From Candidatus Cloacimonetes bacterium HGW-Cloacimonetes-2 (lineage in GTDB: Bacteria > Cloacimonadota > Cloacimonadia > Cloacimonadales > Cloacimonadaceae), in contig PHBP01000002.1 in NCBI GenBank assembly GCA_002842035.1, positions 62,001 through 126,000 of the forward strand: a stretch of DNA of 64,000 bases. The letters run 5' to 3'. The position numbers were made by a program, and so were the translations under genes. Below, one piece after another: positions 38,401 through 45,103 of the stretch (position 1 is its first letter; the number at the start of each line of letters is the position of its first letter). The notes beneath the pieces were generated by a model. It was not told the DNA's origin. It did no database searches and was given only the letters and a program-made list of their open reading frames with translations.

Positions 38401-39378
38401 TGTGGAATAAAATACGGAATAGTAATCCTCGTGATATACATCTGAATGGATGCCAAAGCTATTAGCCGGAAAGACCAGGTGGCTGCCCTTGTGGATCAGA
38501 TCATTCTTGTGGCGGGATAGATCACGGATTGGCAGATTGGGGCAATACTTCTGGTAACCGGCAGAAATCTGCAGATTTGCCATTCCTTCGTGCCTGTTCC
38601 AATCGTAAGAGTGAATCTGAGGAGAGAATTCTCTTAAAGAAAACTGGCTGCGAATATCATCGGCAAATGCCTGGTAAGCTTTGTTGTAAGGATGTGCAGC
38701 AACACGTGTAGGATCGCTGAGTGACTTGGTATTGGTAAAGGGAGCCTGATTTGTCCATTTTACTTCCCTGCCTGCGCCGTTGAAGAGGATATACTTGGCA
38801 TCCCATAGTTTAAATGACTCAATGCCCAAGGGTACTGTGGAGAAATCGTCACAGGGATGCGGGATCGTAACGATCACAGGCCTTGTCGCCTGTGGATTGG
38901 AGATATAGAGGCCCCAGCCATAAGCAAAGCTGCCGTTTTCGTCATCATACTCGTCAGCTGTGCCATTGTCGTCGTAATAGATCATTGAGAGGGTTTCTCG
39001 CAGCAAATAATAGGTGCGATTGGTATCAGTATCGATAAATTGCACTACCTGATACGGGAAGGCTGCAGTCTCGATCGCAGCCTGAGCCTCATCATAAAGT
39101 CCTGTCGTAAACAGGTTGATCACATTTGTCCAATCTGCCAGCTCTGTAGTATTCGCGATCCTGAAATCACCAAATCCATTGGTCTGTCTGTCAAATGGAG
39201 CATAAAGATTGTAATTGGCAGAGGCTATTCCCTCCGAAACGTGTGATAACCAGTTGTCGTAGGCGCTATTGGGCTCATTACCATAGATAAAACCGGATAA
39301 AGAACCGGTCTCGGTAATCACAGCACCCAAATGTGCCACAATGATCATAAGCAGTATGAGCGGCAGGGCTTTCTTCAT
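35479..39378 (-). CDS. Secreted protein with fibronectin-III-like region and Por-type C-terminal sorting domain
   Basis: A 1299-residue secreted protein. Residues 1-18 are a signal peptide. Residues about 20-425 form an unrecognised N-terminal domain with IPHPCDDF and SYDWNRHEG segments that could bind metal. Residues about 430-640 hold two fibronectin-III-like repeats (PSNLVLTNPSLNSVTLSWNR, then ITAIYAHGMDDTIRLSWN). The last 85 residues are a FlgD-like Por/type IX sorting domain: NYPNPFNPSTTIRFNL, VRLDIYNIRGQLV, GSGIYFAKI. That predicts outer-membrane transport and surface attachment or release. AGGAG precedes the ATG. It is coupled to the 842-aa gene downstream. Confidence 0.82.
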   Translation of the reverse strand: MKKALPLILLMIIVAHLGAVITETGSLSGFIYGNEPNSAYDNWLSHVSEGIASANYNLYAPFDRQTNGFGDFRIANTTELADWTNVINLFTTGLYDEAQAAIETAAFPYQVVQFIDTDTNRTYYLLRETLSMIYYDDNGTADEYDDENGSFAYGWGLYISNPQATRPVIVTIPHPCDDFSTVPLGIESFKLWDAKYILFNGAGREVKWTNQAPFTNTKSLSDPTRVAAHPYNKAYQAFADDIRSQFSLREFSPQIHSYDWNRHEGMANLQISAGYQKYCPNLPIRDLSRHKNDLIHKGSHLVFPANSFGIHSDVYHEDYYSVFYSTHAFTYSDGVNEYPVNDQITLPAYSQNQQMIYTLSGWTDYDSYDPFFHIEMDELPNCYEQTENNLKWFYGWNQNQGRWDYSRTHDLFIAYYWKWVSDLNDLMDDLFEMNDDSAPTAPSNLVLTNPSLNSVTLSWNRCDDYDFDSYEVLYATQPIGTDNFQIFRRNQNAYLASQAAESITVTGLNNANTYYFALRAKDKNGNFSIVSNQVSTALAPANITAIYAHGMDDTIRLSWNVSGQTANQGFKIYRRAGGGWEMMDSWLSNPALAQGSTSYEWWDNNVDNYSAYMYKISSTNSANTEYIHNVPVEAMPVAIHTISIRNAAGTAQDSISFAINPFASDGQDSYWDVIKGNPSGTNYVWNAFWQQYWGSSGTSLSREVKGFYDLDEAINSWVMRVRSDIIGQTLYIEASDNFGRAEKLYLQDGASWHDLSSSPYSFSVANSNVRTMNLFWGNLQPKATIGYQPNRIYQGGTTASFSWSYTYPFLVDHADLKIINATNETTIAENLTTQVNSFNYLIPQTVDLQACKLAVDVTAIDGVVTRFLSSYTFGMVPAMSFVSNMEGYKMRSNPWPESLLSVTDVFGNGATAVTWIDQTPVETTDFLPSMAYWINNPEPSFYSTLNPVLRDEVSYPIYTGWNFVPNPHLHTYHLKDIRFVLGTTVFTMGEMLSQGLISPAVYVFRNGMYQQVDMIEPCEAFFVKYYGLQSLEPQINFLPYQDKNAIYPISPDWEMMLKVTDSSQYSDVVTVGTNALATNDYDFYYDLPKSYNMPANMTYIRIEREAQADSTYTERHLSRDFVSGFGDNPEATKIWNIAVWSPSAEPLNFDIQTLNIPETWTVTITLNGISHNLYDGSSFSYLPEGEGWIEGTIKIRNFYVSNDEEVIPAISSFVNYPNPFNPSTTIRFNLAEKSPVRLDIYNIRGQLVKTLCDEISPAGMKQFVWNGLDTNNRTVGSGIYFAKIRTNRTTKTLKMMLIK

Positions 39379-39464
39379 ATCTATTCTCCTAGTCTTTCAT
39401 TTACTTAGGGCTTTTTTTCATCCTCTGCTCTGTTTCATTATCCGTCAAGCAGCTTTTTTAATAT

Positions 39465-39497
39465 AGTAAAAACCGGGGAAGCTATGCCTCCCCGGTT
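39465..39497 (-). terminator. Terminator of the 158-aa gene
   Basis: The stem AACCGGGGA / TCCCCGGTT (39471-39479 with 39489-39497) has a 9-base loop. On the minus strand it is followed by TTTTTACTATATT. It lies 12 bp beyond the stop of the gene ending at 39510. The 80 bp between it and the next gene show nothing else. Confidence 0.85.
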
Positions 39498-39509
39498 CTT
39501 TCACGCCGA

Positions 39510-39986
39510 TCAGCCTTGCAGGATCAGGTTGTCAAGCTGAGTGTAATTGGTCACGGTTTTAAGGTAGCCGGCATCCACTGCTTTTGAGACTGATCTGGCT
39601 GGCGATTCCAAGCTGATTATATCAGCCAGGCTGATCGTCTTCAGATCGATGTGCGTGGGATCACTATCGTACCAAGCCCACATAATCTTGATGAAGATTG
39701 ATTTCGAGCTGGGCATTTGCCGCAAATGCTTAGACGACTTTGGCAGGTTTTGTCTGGCATTCTTTTCGGCATAAGTCTTGAGATCCTGAATGTATAGGGG
39801 ATCAGCCTCTTTGTAGAGGTCATTCAGGTGTTTCGAAATCTCGGACATTAGCTGATGCGGCTCCCCGAGGGTCGGATAGACGTATTGACGTCCAATACAC
39901 AGACGGTTGTTGTACCAGCTTGAGTACACAACCTCACCATACTTGCCGGAGTAACTTGATACTCCATTGTTGAAGGATACTTTCAT
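39510..39986 (-). CDS. Unknown 158-aa protein, paralogue of the gene at 42974
   Basis: A 158-residue protein of no family I recognise. Its N-terminus MKVSFNNGVSSYSGKYGEVV matches the layout of the 148-aa protein at 42974 (MKV.F.NG...SG..G), and a second conserved block (SIFIKIMWAW ... IDLKTISLADIISLE ... SVSKAVDAG) aligns with that protein's C-terminal half. There is no signal peptide or membrane segment. AGGAG precedes the ATG and a strong terminator follows, so it is a single-gene unit. The gene sits at the edge of the accessory zone. Confidence 0.7.
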   Translation of the reverse strand: MKVSFNNGVSSYSGKYGEVVYSSWYNNRLCIGRQYVYPTLGEPHQLMSEISKHLNDLYKEADPLYIQDLKTYAEKNARQNLPKSSKHLRQMPSSKSIFIKIMWAWYDSDPTHIDLKTISLADIISLESPARSVSKAVDAGYLKTVTNYTQLDNLILQG

Positions 39987-40517
39987 GTATCACTCCTATA
40001 ATCAGGGGCTTTAAATTTGGTCATTCCAGTCTGCCTTCCGAGTTATGATCATTACTGATCTTACTATCTCTAACTCAGTCTGAGCAGTCGGAATTACCAT
40101 CCCCTATAATCCTACGGTTTCCATTTCTCTCTAATTTGCTTCCATCATAAAACTTAATATGCGATCTGTCTGCTAACAGCCATATAAATCAGTGTATAAC
40201 GAGTCCTAATTCAATCCTCTTAATTGTAATAGTGCTTGAACGCAAAACCGTAACGCGATATACTTAAAGCAATTAATGATATAGCATTTAGTTTAACTAT
40301 TTTTAATGCTTGTTTTGTATCTTACTTGTAATCAATAACATACAAGTTCATTAAAAAATGTGATTATCCTTGACAAAAAAACAGCAATGGCGTTAATGTA
40401 CGCATATACCCTCCTGATCTATGGCTATTGCCATAAATAATCAGTCAGGAATTAGGGAAAGGATTAATATGGAAGACCCTTTTTTTGCTAAAAGGGAAAA
40501 GAAAGGAGGTAAGGAGA
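39987..40517. other. AT-rich gene-free region and structured leader
   Basis: No coding frame is visible in these 530 bp. A TTGACA at 40370 with weak -10 candidates near 40394 may start a plus-strand transcript. Downstream, TATGGC pairs with GCCATA and CTGAT with ATCAG (40410-40455), giving a two-stem hairpin in the leader. A very strong ribosome site (AAAGGAGGT, 40502-40510) precedes an ATG at 40518 that opens only 29 codons. Confidence 0.45.
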
Positions 40518-40528
40518 ATGAATGTCGT

Positions 40529-41092
40529 ATGTCGCACAACGAGCTTAACACGCTCAAGGGATACAAGTATGTATCCTAACTTCGTCTTAACCCGGGTAAA
40601 CTTATAGATGTTACCCGACTTTACTGCCTCGATCAGCCTGCAGCTGTAAAGTATATCGATGAACAGGATTCAGATGCCATCTATGTACCGGAGATCGACG
40701 CTTATATTCAGCAAGGAACTGACCAGCTTATTGAAATGACAGATGATAAGACTCTGTCTGAAATCAAGAAAGCTGTAAGGGCGATAACGTATAAACTTCA
40801 AATAGCAACGGAAAACAATGACCTTGCCGTTGCTGAGGATTGCAAGTCTCAGTTGGAGAAGTTCAATGATTACGTTTCAAAAGTTACTACTCCGCGTGGC
40901 AAGATCAAATACTTTGCAGACAGGACTCGGAGACATCAGTCTTCAGTGTATAGGGCTGTACAGCTTTATATAAAACAACTGCGCTTTATTGATGCTGCCG
41001 AAGCTGATTATATTGCAAAGCACGTAGTAATTGGAAGGGTATGCTATTGGTCTGTAGATCCAATCGATAGCCAGAGCATACTATCCGCTTAG
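40529..41092 (+). pseudogene. Unknown gene interrupted by an in-frame stop
   Basis: One reading frame runs from an ATG at 40529 to a stop at 41092, apart from a single TAA at 40577 (codon 17). The sequence after the TAA (LRLNPGKLIDVTRLYCLDQP...) looks like real protein for 52 codons before the next possible start, an ATG at 40736 that has no ribosome site. This suggests a 187-residue protein broken by a nonsense change. The C-terminal part is basic and helical (TRRHQSSVYRAVQLYIKQLR) and might bind nucleic acid; I recognise no family. The alternative is a shorter 118-aa gene starting at 40736. Confidence 0.5.
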
Positions 41093-41099
41093 AGAAAAC

Positions 41100-41127
41100 G
41101 CCCCCGCTTCGGCGGGGGCATTTGTTT
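41100..41127 (+). terminator. Rho-independent terminator
   Basis: An 8-bp GC stem GCCCCCGC / GCGGGGGC closed by a UUCG tetraloop, then ATTTGTTT. It lies 8 bp after the stop at 41092, showing that transcription of the interrupted gene was meant to end here. Confidence 0.9.
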
Positions 41128-41128
41128 A

Positions 41129-41157
41129 TTGACAAATCTTTGGCAATTTCATAGTAT
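41129..41157 (+). promoter_or_regulatory. Sigma70-like promoter for the 230-aa gene
   Basis: TTGACA (41129-41134), a 17-bp spacer and TAGTAT (41152-41157). The predicted start is about 30 bp before the ATG at 41194. It overlaps the T-tail of the preceding terminator. Confidence 0.8.
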
Positions 41158-41193
41158 GTCTTTATCAACAATCGGATTACAAGGAGTGTAGAA

Positions 41194-41886
41194 ATGTACA
41201 GCGAGGACTCATCTAATACCGGTAAACCTCAAGCCCTTCCCTTGGGCAATGATCGATTTACCCAAAGCCAATTGGACTACTTCAAGCTTAGAACCGAAGC
41301 CTATATCTCAATCTGGGAAGATACTATGCTTTGCGAGCTAATCAATTGCAATCTGTCTGACTATAGGTCTTTGTACTCAATGCGTAACGCCCTGCAAAGA
41401 GTCTATTGGGGTAATCATCTCAGAGAGGATCAGCTTTACAGGCTGATCCAGGCAGATTTGCGCATTTATACTGATCCCGACTATTCCAATATTGACAGCC
41501 AGTATCGTGATTTAATAGAAGAACTACTGGATCAGCACAATCTGATCTTCCTTTATCGAGAAAACAATCAGGAACATTACACTGATCGCGTTGAGGAAAA
41601 TCCAAATATCGATTACAAGTTCTATCAGTGGCAATGCGTCCTGAATAACCTGGGCGATAACTGGGAAAATGAAGAAAAGACTAAAGACTCTCTGATCTCC
41701 AGGTGGCAACTTGACCTTTTATATAAATCCGGTAGATTGTCTAGTGAGCAGACCACTAAACTAATAGAGCTTGATAAAAAGGTAATGCTATCCCCCAATT
41801 CCATCTATATGAACCGCTTCGAGCGTAGATTTATCTATAGCTTCCTTATGTCTCAAGGTGTATTCGATCGTATGTCGAAAGAATGA
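41194..41886 (+). CDS. Unknown soluble 230-aa protein
   Basis: A 230-residue protein without a signal peptide or membrane helix and of no family I recognise. It is acidic and tyrosine-rich, mostly predicted helical, with stretches such as LYSMRNALQRVYWGNHLREDQLYRLIQADLRIY that could pack as helical repeats. AAGGAG (41181-41186) and a consensus promoter support expression. It lies in the accessory zone between a broken gene and a truncated DUF3800 gene. No terminator follows before the next promoter. Confidence 0.7.
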   Translation: MYSEDSSNTGKPQALPLGNDRFTQSQLDYFKLRTEAYISIWEDTMLCELINCNLSDYRSLYSMRNALQRVYWGNHLREDQLYRLIQADLRIYTDPDYSNIDSQYRDLIEELLDQHNLIFLYRENNQEHYTDRVEENPNIDYKFYQWQCVLNNLGDNWENEEKTKDSLISRWQLDLLYKSGRLSSEQTTKLIELDKKVMLSPNSIYMNRFERRFIYSFLMSQGVFDRMSKE

Positions 41887-41925
41887 TGATGTTGATACCA
41901 AAATGGAATATCTAAAAAAAAGGAC

Positions 41926-41953
41926 TTGACATCAGGTTAGATCCGAATAAATT
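41926..41953 (+). promoter_or_regulatory. Sigma70-like promoter with no intact gene behind it
   Basis: TTGACA (41926-41931), a 16-bp spacer and TAAATT (41948-41953). AAGGAG follows at 41981 with an ATG at 41992, but that frame ends after eight codons. The signal set looks like the preserved 5' end of a lost gene. Confidence 0.65.
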
Positions 41954-41991
41954 GTAATTATCTCATCTACCATGATGTAGAAGGAGTAACG

Positions 41992-42015
41992 ATGCCGTCT
42001 ATAAATAGGCGGCAT
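41992..42015. repeat. Near-perfect palindrome at a gene-remnant junction
   Basis: ATGCCGTCTAT and ATAGGCGGCAT flank an AA loop, with one T/G mismatch that is a wobble pair in plus-strand RNA. It contains the plus-strand ATG and the stop of the minus-strand DUF3800 remnant. Confidence 0.7.
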
Positions 42016-42214
42016 TAGCCATTTTAAAGCAGTAGTATTCCTTTAGCAGTCTTTGATGATCTCTAGATCTGTCAACTATGTAAGCTTTAATGTCCGTGGA
42101 TATGCTTCTAACATGCTCTCTATCTACCCAAACTGCCCCTATCACCATGCTTTTCTGACCATCATTCTCCAGGTGGCACGATTCATCACAATAAACATTA
42201 TAGACTTTACACAT
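41999..42214 (-). pseudogene. Truncated DUF3800 protein (N-terminal 71 residues)
   Basis: The 71-residue product has the start of a DUF3800 protein: YNVYCDESCHLENDGQKSMVIGAVWV corresponds to the usual short strand with the acidic DES motif and the following hairpin. DUF3800 proteins, RNase H-like in fold, are normally 200-300 residues, so this one stops early inside the palindrome at 41992-42015. The start is well formed (GGAGAAGGAG before the ATG at 42214) and it is preceded 2 bp away by a small reading frame. It is most likely the 5' remnant of a larger gene cut off at this junction. Confidence 0.6.
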
Positions 42215-42216
42215 TG

Positions 42217-42372
42217 TTAAACTCCTTCTCCCATCTCCTCATCGACCTGTTTATAGAGCGGATCGATCTCTGTCTGAAGGCGGATGGTATGTGCCAGAGC
42301 AGTTACCACCTTGCAATAGTGGATTGGATCTACCACATCCTTCAAATAGTTCGTAAATAGCTGAGTATCCAA
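42217..42372 (-). CDS. Small 51-aa protein with TTG start, upstream of DUF3800
   Basis: A 51-codon frame opening with TTG at 42372, preceded by GAGGTG at good spacing, and ending two bases before the ATG of the DUF3800 remnant. The product (LDTQLFTNYLKDVVDPIHYC...) is amphipathic and acidic, ending EEMGEGV. The last codons contain the ribosome site of the next gene, a typical coupled pair. No family is recognised. It could be an accessory partner of the DUF3800 protein. Confidence 0.5.
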   Translation of the reverse strand: MDTQLFTNYLKDVVDPIHYCKVVTALAHTIRLQTEIDPLYKQVDEEMGEGV

Positions 42373-42471
42373 ATCAGCACCTCACTCAGTGAATTTCACT
42401 TTCTTGCAATAAGTTTTACATTATATATTTGGTCAATGCCTTTTTTAGTTTTTGGGGTTACGGGTAGCGAA

Positions 42472-42616
42472 TGTGGGAGCGACATCCTGTCGCTCTGATA
42501 GGCTGTGCGTCAGGATGACGCACCTACACAGGCTGGACAGGGATTGATTTTGAGTGAGATGTGGGAGCGAGCTCCTGTCGCTCTGATATGCAGTGCGTCG
42601 GGATGACGCACCTACA
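42472..42616. repeat. Two tandem REP-like palindrome doublets
   Basis: Two 57-bp units (42472-42528 and 42560-42616) are repeated with an 88-bp period. Each holds two hairpins, GAGCGACA/TGTCGCTC and GTGCGTCA/TGACGCAC. Their outer sequences TGTGGGAGCG and CGCACCTACA make the two hairpins an inverted pair of one REP-like consensus TGTRGGWGCG. This is the doublet arrangement of bacterial BIMEs. No transposase for them is visible. Confidence 0.85.
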
Positions 42617-42653
42617 ATAATGGCTTTGGGCAGCCCTCTCTCCCCTATCCCCT

Positions 42654-42865
42654 CTGCCTGATAGGATGCTTGTATCCTGCTTCTACCCTGCTTGAATCCT
42701 GCTTGAACAAGCATCAAACAACTGCGATATATGCACTTAGCATACCGGCACCCAATAGGCAAGCGTAAAGCACTGTCTTCTAAAGAATTGCCGGGAGATT
42801 CCCGGGCCTATCCCGGGTCTATCGCAGGTGTGGGCCTGTGGATCTCCCGGCTTGGGGCTTGCCTC
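42654..42865 (+). repeat. 210-bp structured repeat, copy C
   Basis: Its reverse complement matches 53595-53804 along its whole length, roughly four positions in five by eye. The tail (42662-42713) is the 11-bp-periodic module. The head contains a long inverted repeat GCCGGGAGAT (42790-42799) with ATCTCCCGGC (42842-42851) enclosing smaller stems. The interval to the next gene otherwise shows only A-rich DNA. Confidence 0.9.
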
Positions 42866-42936
42866 TTCCCCGCACTTTCTTCAGTGAGAATAGAAAAAAA
42901 ATCAGTGATGGAAGCAAAAAGCACCCAAATGGAATC

Positions 42937-42963
42937 CGTAATATAGTAGAACGAAATATTACG
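42937..42963 (+). promoter_or_regulatory. Inverted repeat just before the ribosome site
   Basis: A perfect CGTAATAT / ATATTACG with an 11-bp spacer ends directly before the GAGG ribosome site of the gene at 42974. It could be an operator or an RNA hairpin affecting translation. Confidence 0.5.
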
Positions 42964-42973
42964 AGGTAAGAAA

Positions 42974-43420
42974 ATGAAAGTTGCATTTCAAAATGGCATC
43001 ACCGGATTCAGCGGAAGAGCGGGAGATCTGATCTTTTGCTACAACAAACTCTTTCAAACTGTCTATGCCCGGCGCAATACCTATCCTGCACGCACACAAG
43101 AAAATGAAAGGATTGGCAGGATCACCGGGCATCTCTACAAACTCCAGATATCCGAAGATTACAAAGAGGATATGAGGCTGTATCTGACGCGTTACAACGC
43201 CCTGAGGGAAAATCACAGGCAACCGCTGCCAAACTGGTCTTCCCTGTACCTGAAGCTGATGTACAAGATGGCAAAAGCGATGCCGGAGCTGGATTTGAGC
43301 ACTATCACCAGGGATCAGATCCACAGCCTGGAACTACCCTGTATCAGTATCAAAAAGGCAATCGAGGCTGGGCTCTTGCCCAAAGTCCTGGGTTGGCAGC
43401 GCTACACTAATCTCTTTTAG
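42974..43420 (+). CDS. Unknown 148-aa protein, paralogue of the gene at 39510
   Basis: A 148-residue protein similar along its whole length to the 158-aa product at 39510-39986. Both open with MKV.F.NG...SG..G, share an RR/RQ..YP block near residue 35 and a C-terminal block LYLKLM/IFIKIM ... DL.TI...I.SLE ... S..KA.EAG. There is no signal peptide, and I recognise no family. GAGG precedes the ATG, with a perfect inverted repeat overlapping it upstream. It follows a repeat nest and precedes a secreted protein. Confidence 0.7.
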   Translation: MKVAFQNGITGFSGRAGDLIFCYNKLFQTVYARRNTYPARTQENERIGRITGHLYKLQISEDYKEDMRLYLTRYNALRENHRQPLPNWSSLYLKLMYKMAKAMPELDLSTITRDQIHSLELPCISIKKAIEAGLLPKVLGWQRYTNLF

Positions 43421-43502
43421 CAGGATTTTCAAACAAAGCACTTGACAGTCCTTGCCCAGGTAAGAGCATTGACAAATATATCTGTAATGAACAGGGGAAC
43501 CA

Positions 43503-44714
43503 ATGAAAAGATTGCTCTTTATAGTGATAATTGCGATGCTGATTCTGCCGGCACTCTGCCAGATAGCGCAGATTCCGTATCTGCCGAAAAGCCCTATTGA
43601 TCCGGCTGAAAGCAAAGACAATAATGAACAGACCAGAATGATCTATAGCTGGAACGGCACTTGGCAGGTGATCGGCAGGATCATTACGGATTATCAGGAG
43701 CAGGAGCCTCAAATGTCCGCTCTGGAAGAGCAGTACAGCGGAGGAATCTGGACTCCTTACCACAAGACCGAGACGCATCTGGACAATCTCCAGAGGCCAT
43801 ATTTGCAAAAAAACTACCTCTATAGCGGTGGTACTTGCCAGCAGAGCAGAGCCATCCATACGATCTATCAGGGCTCGGATATAGAGGAAATCAGATACTA
43901 TAGCTGGTGGATCAGCGAGAGCAATCACGGGGCTCTGGATAGCAGAGTGGAAAACGTCTATAGCGGTGGACGCCTGTGGCTGGTGATCACCTATACAGTG
44001 ATCGATGGCAGCCAGGAGCAGACCAGCCTGAGCAGCTATTTCTATGACAATCAAAACCGCATCAGCCTGATCGAAACGACCACCACCTATTCAGGAATTT
44101 CAGACTATACCAGAATGCATTATAGCTACAACAATCTCAACCTTTTGGCGGAGATTCTCTGTGAATACGGGAGTTCGCCTACGAGCTACTTGCAATATTA
44201 CAAGTATATCTATAGCTACAACAGCCAAAACCTGTTGGCAGAACTGCTGATCCAAAACAACAGCATAGTAACAGGACTAAGATCCTGGGAAGATATGGGG
44301 CGCTTTCTCTACACCTACAATAGCATCGGGCAAAAGACAGAGTCTATCTATCAGGAAATGCACTCAAGCGGTAGCTGGATAAACCGGGATCGGGAGGTCT
44401 ACACCTATCTGCCGGTGGATAATAGCGATCCGTATCTGCCTGCTCCCTTCCGCCTGAAGGCGTATCCAAATCCCTTTAGAGAGTCGGTCTCGATCGCTAC
44501 CTCCCGGGATATCTCTTTTGCCAGACTTTTGGCATTTGATACAAGAGGCAGATTAGTGCGTAGCTGGAATATTGAAAATGCCATTACAGGGCATGAACTA
44601 CTGCGTTGGAATGGCTGTGATAGAGATGGAAAGAGGCTTCCGAGCGGTATCTACTACTTTAGGCTGTTGGAAGGCGACCACAACGAAACCATCAGAACGA
44701 TGCTGATTAACTAA
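43503..44714 (+). CDS. Secreted protein with YD-like repeats and Por-type sorting domain
   Basis: A 403-residue secreted protein. The signal peptide is MKRLLFIVIIAMLILPALC. Residues about 40-320 carry repeated Tyr-rich strands of the kind seen in RHS/YD repeats (YSYNNLNLLAEIL, YSYNSQNLLAELL, YTYNSIGQK). The C-terminal 80 residues are a FlgD-like sorting domain (LKAYPNPFRESVSI ... ARLLAFDTRGRLV ... LPSGIYYFRL), predicting export by a Por/type IX-like system and surface display. GGGGA precedes the ATG. Its partner or ligand is unknown. Confidence 0.8.
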   Translation: MKRLLFIVIIAMLILPALCQIAQIPYLPKSPIDPAESKDNNEQTRMIYSWNGTWQVIGRIITDYQEQEPQMSALEEQYSGGIWTPYHKTETHLDNLQRPYLQKNYLYSGGTCQQSRAIHTIYQGSDIEEIRYYSWWISESNHGALDSRVENVYSGGRLWLVITYTVIDGSQEQTSLSSYFYDNQNRISLIETTTTYSGISDYTRMHYSYNNLNLLAEILCEYGSSPTSYLQYYKYIYSYNSQNLLAELLIQNNSIVTGLRSWEDMGRFLYTYNSIGQKTESIYQEMHSSGSWINRDREVYTYLPVDNSDPYLPAPFRLKAYPNPFRESVSIATSRDISFARLLAFDTRGRLVRSWNIENAITGHELLRWNGCDRDGKRLPSGIYYFRLLEGDHNETIRTMLIN

Positions 44715-44740
44715 GACAACGGGATATAAAGAGGATACTT

Positions 44741-45088
44741 ATGTACCAATACATAATCAAGACGGTGATATCGGCTGTTGTAATTGTAGCTGTAAGTGAG
44801 ATTTCCAAGAGATCATCTTTGATCGGCGGTATCCTCGTATCGCTGCCTGTGGTCTCCATTTTGGCACTTGTCTGGCTGTGGCTGGATACCGGGAGCAAAG
44901 AGAGCGTGGCATCCTTATCCAGGAACGTCTTTTGGATGGTTTTGCCTTCGCTGGTGCTCTTTATCAGTTTGCCTTTGCTACTCAAAAAGATGGGTTTTGG
45001 CTGGGCAATGGCGCTTTCCGCACTGCTGACAATCGGGGCGTATTATCTGATGATCCTGATCCTCAATGCTTTGGGAGTGAAGCTTTAG
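44741..45088 (+). CDS. DUF3147-like four-helix membrane protein
   Basis: A 115-residue membrane protein with four hydrophobic segments (about 5-20, 28-48, 63-82, 88-112). Length, the SKRSSLIGGILVSLPV motif and helix pattern fit the DUF3147 family of unknown function. GAGG precedes the ATG. It ends 15 bp before the convergent hydrogenase operon, with no obvious terminator between them. Confidence 0.75.
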   Translation: MYQYIIKTVISAVVIVAVSEISKRSSLIGGILVSLPVVSILALVWLWLDTGSKESVASLSRNVFWMVLPSLVLFISLPLLLKKMGFGWAMALSALLTIGAYYLMILILNALGVKL

Positions 45089-45103
45089 ATAGTTTTAGCC
45101 AGA

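Noticed and set aside
40518-40607. 29-codon frame after a very strong ribosome site, possible programmed frameshift into the 40580-41092 frame
   Set aside because: A -1 shift between 40580 and 40604 would join the frames, but I find no slippery heptamer there and the peptide does not look like a natural N-terminus. A nonsense change in the frame starting at 40529 explains the data more simply.
43407-44054. 215-aa minus-strand frame opposite the secreted 403-aa protein
   Set aside because: It runs antisense to a gene with a clear signal peptide and sorting domain, and its sequence has no recognisable feature.
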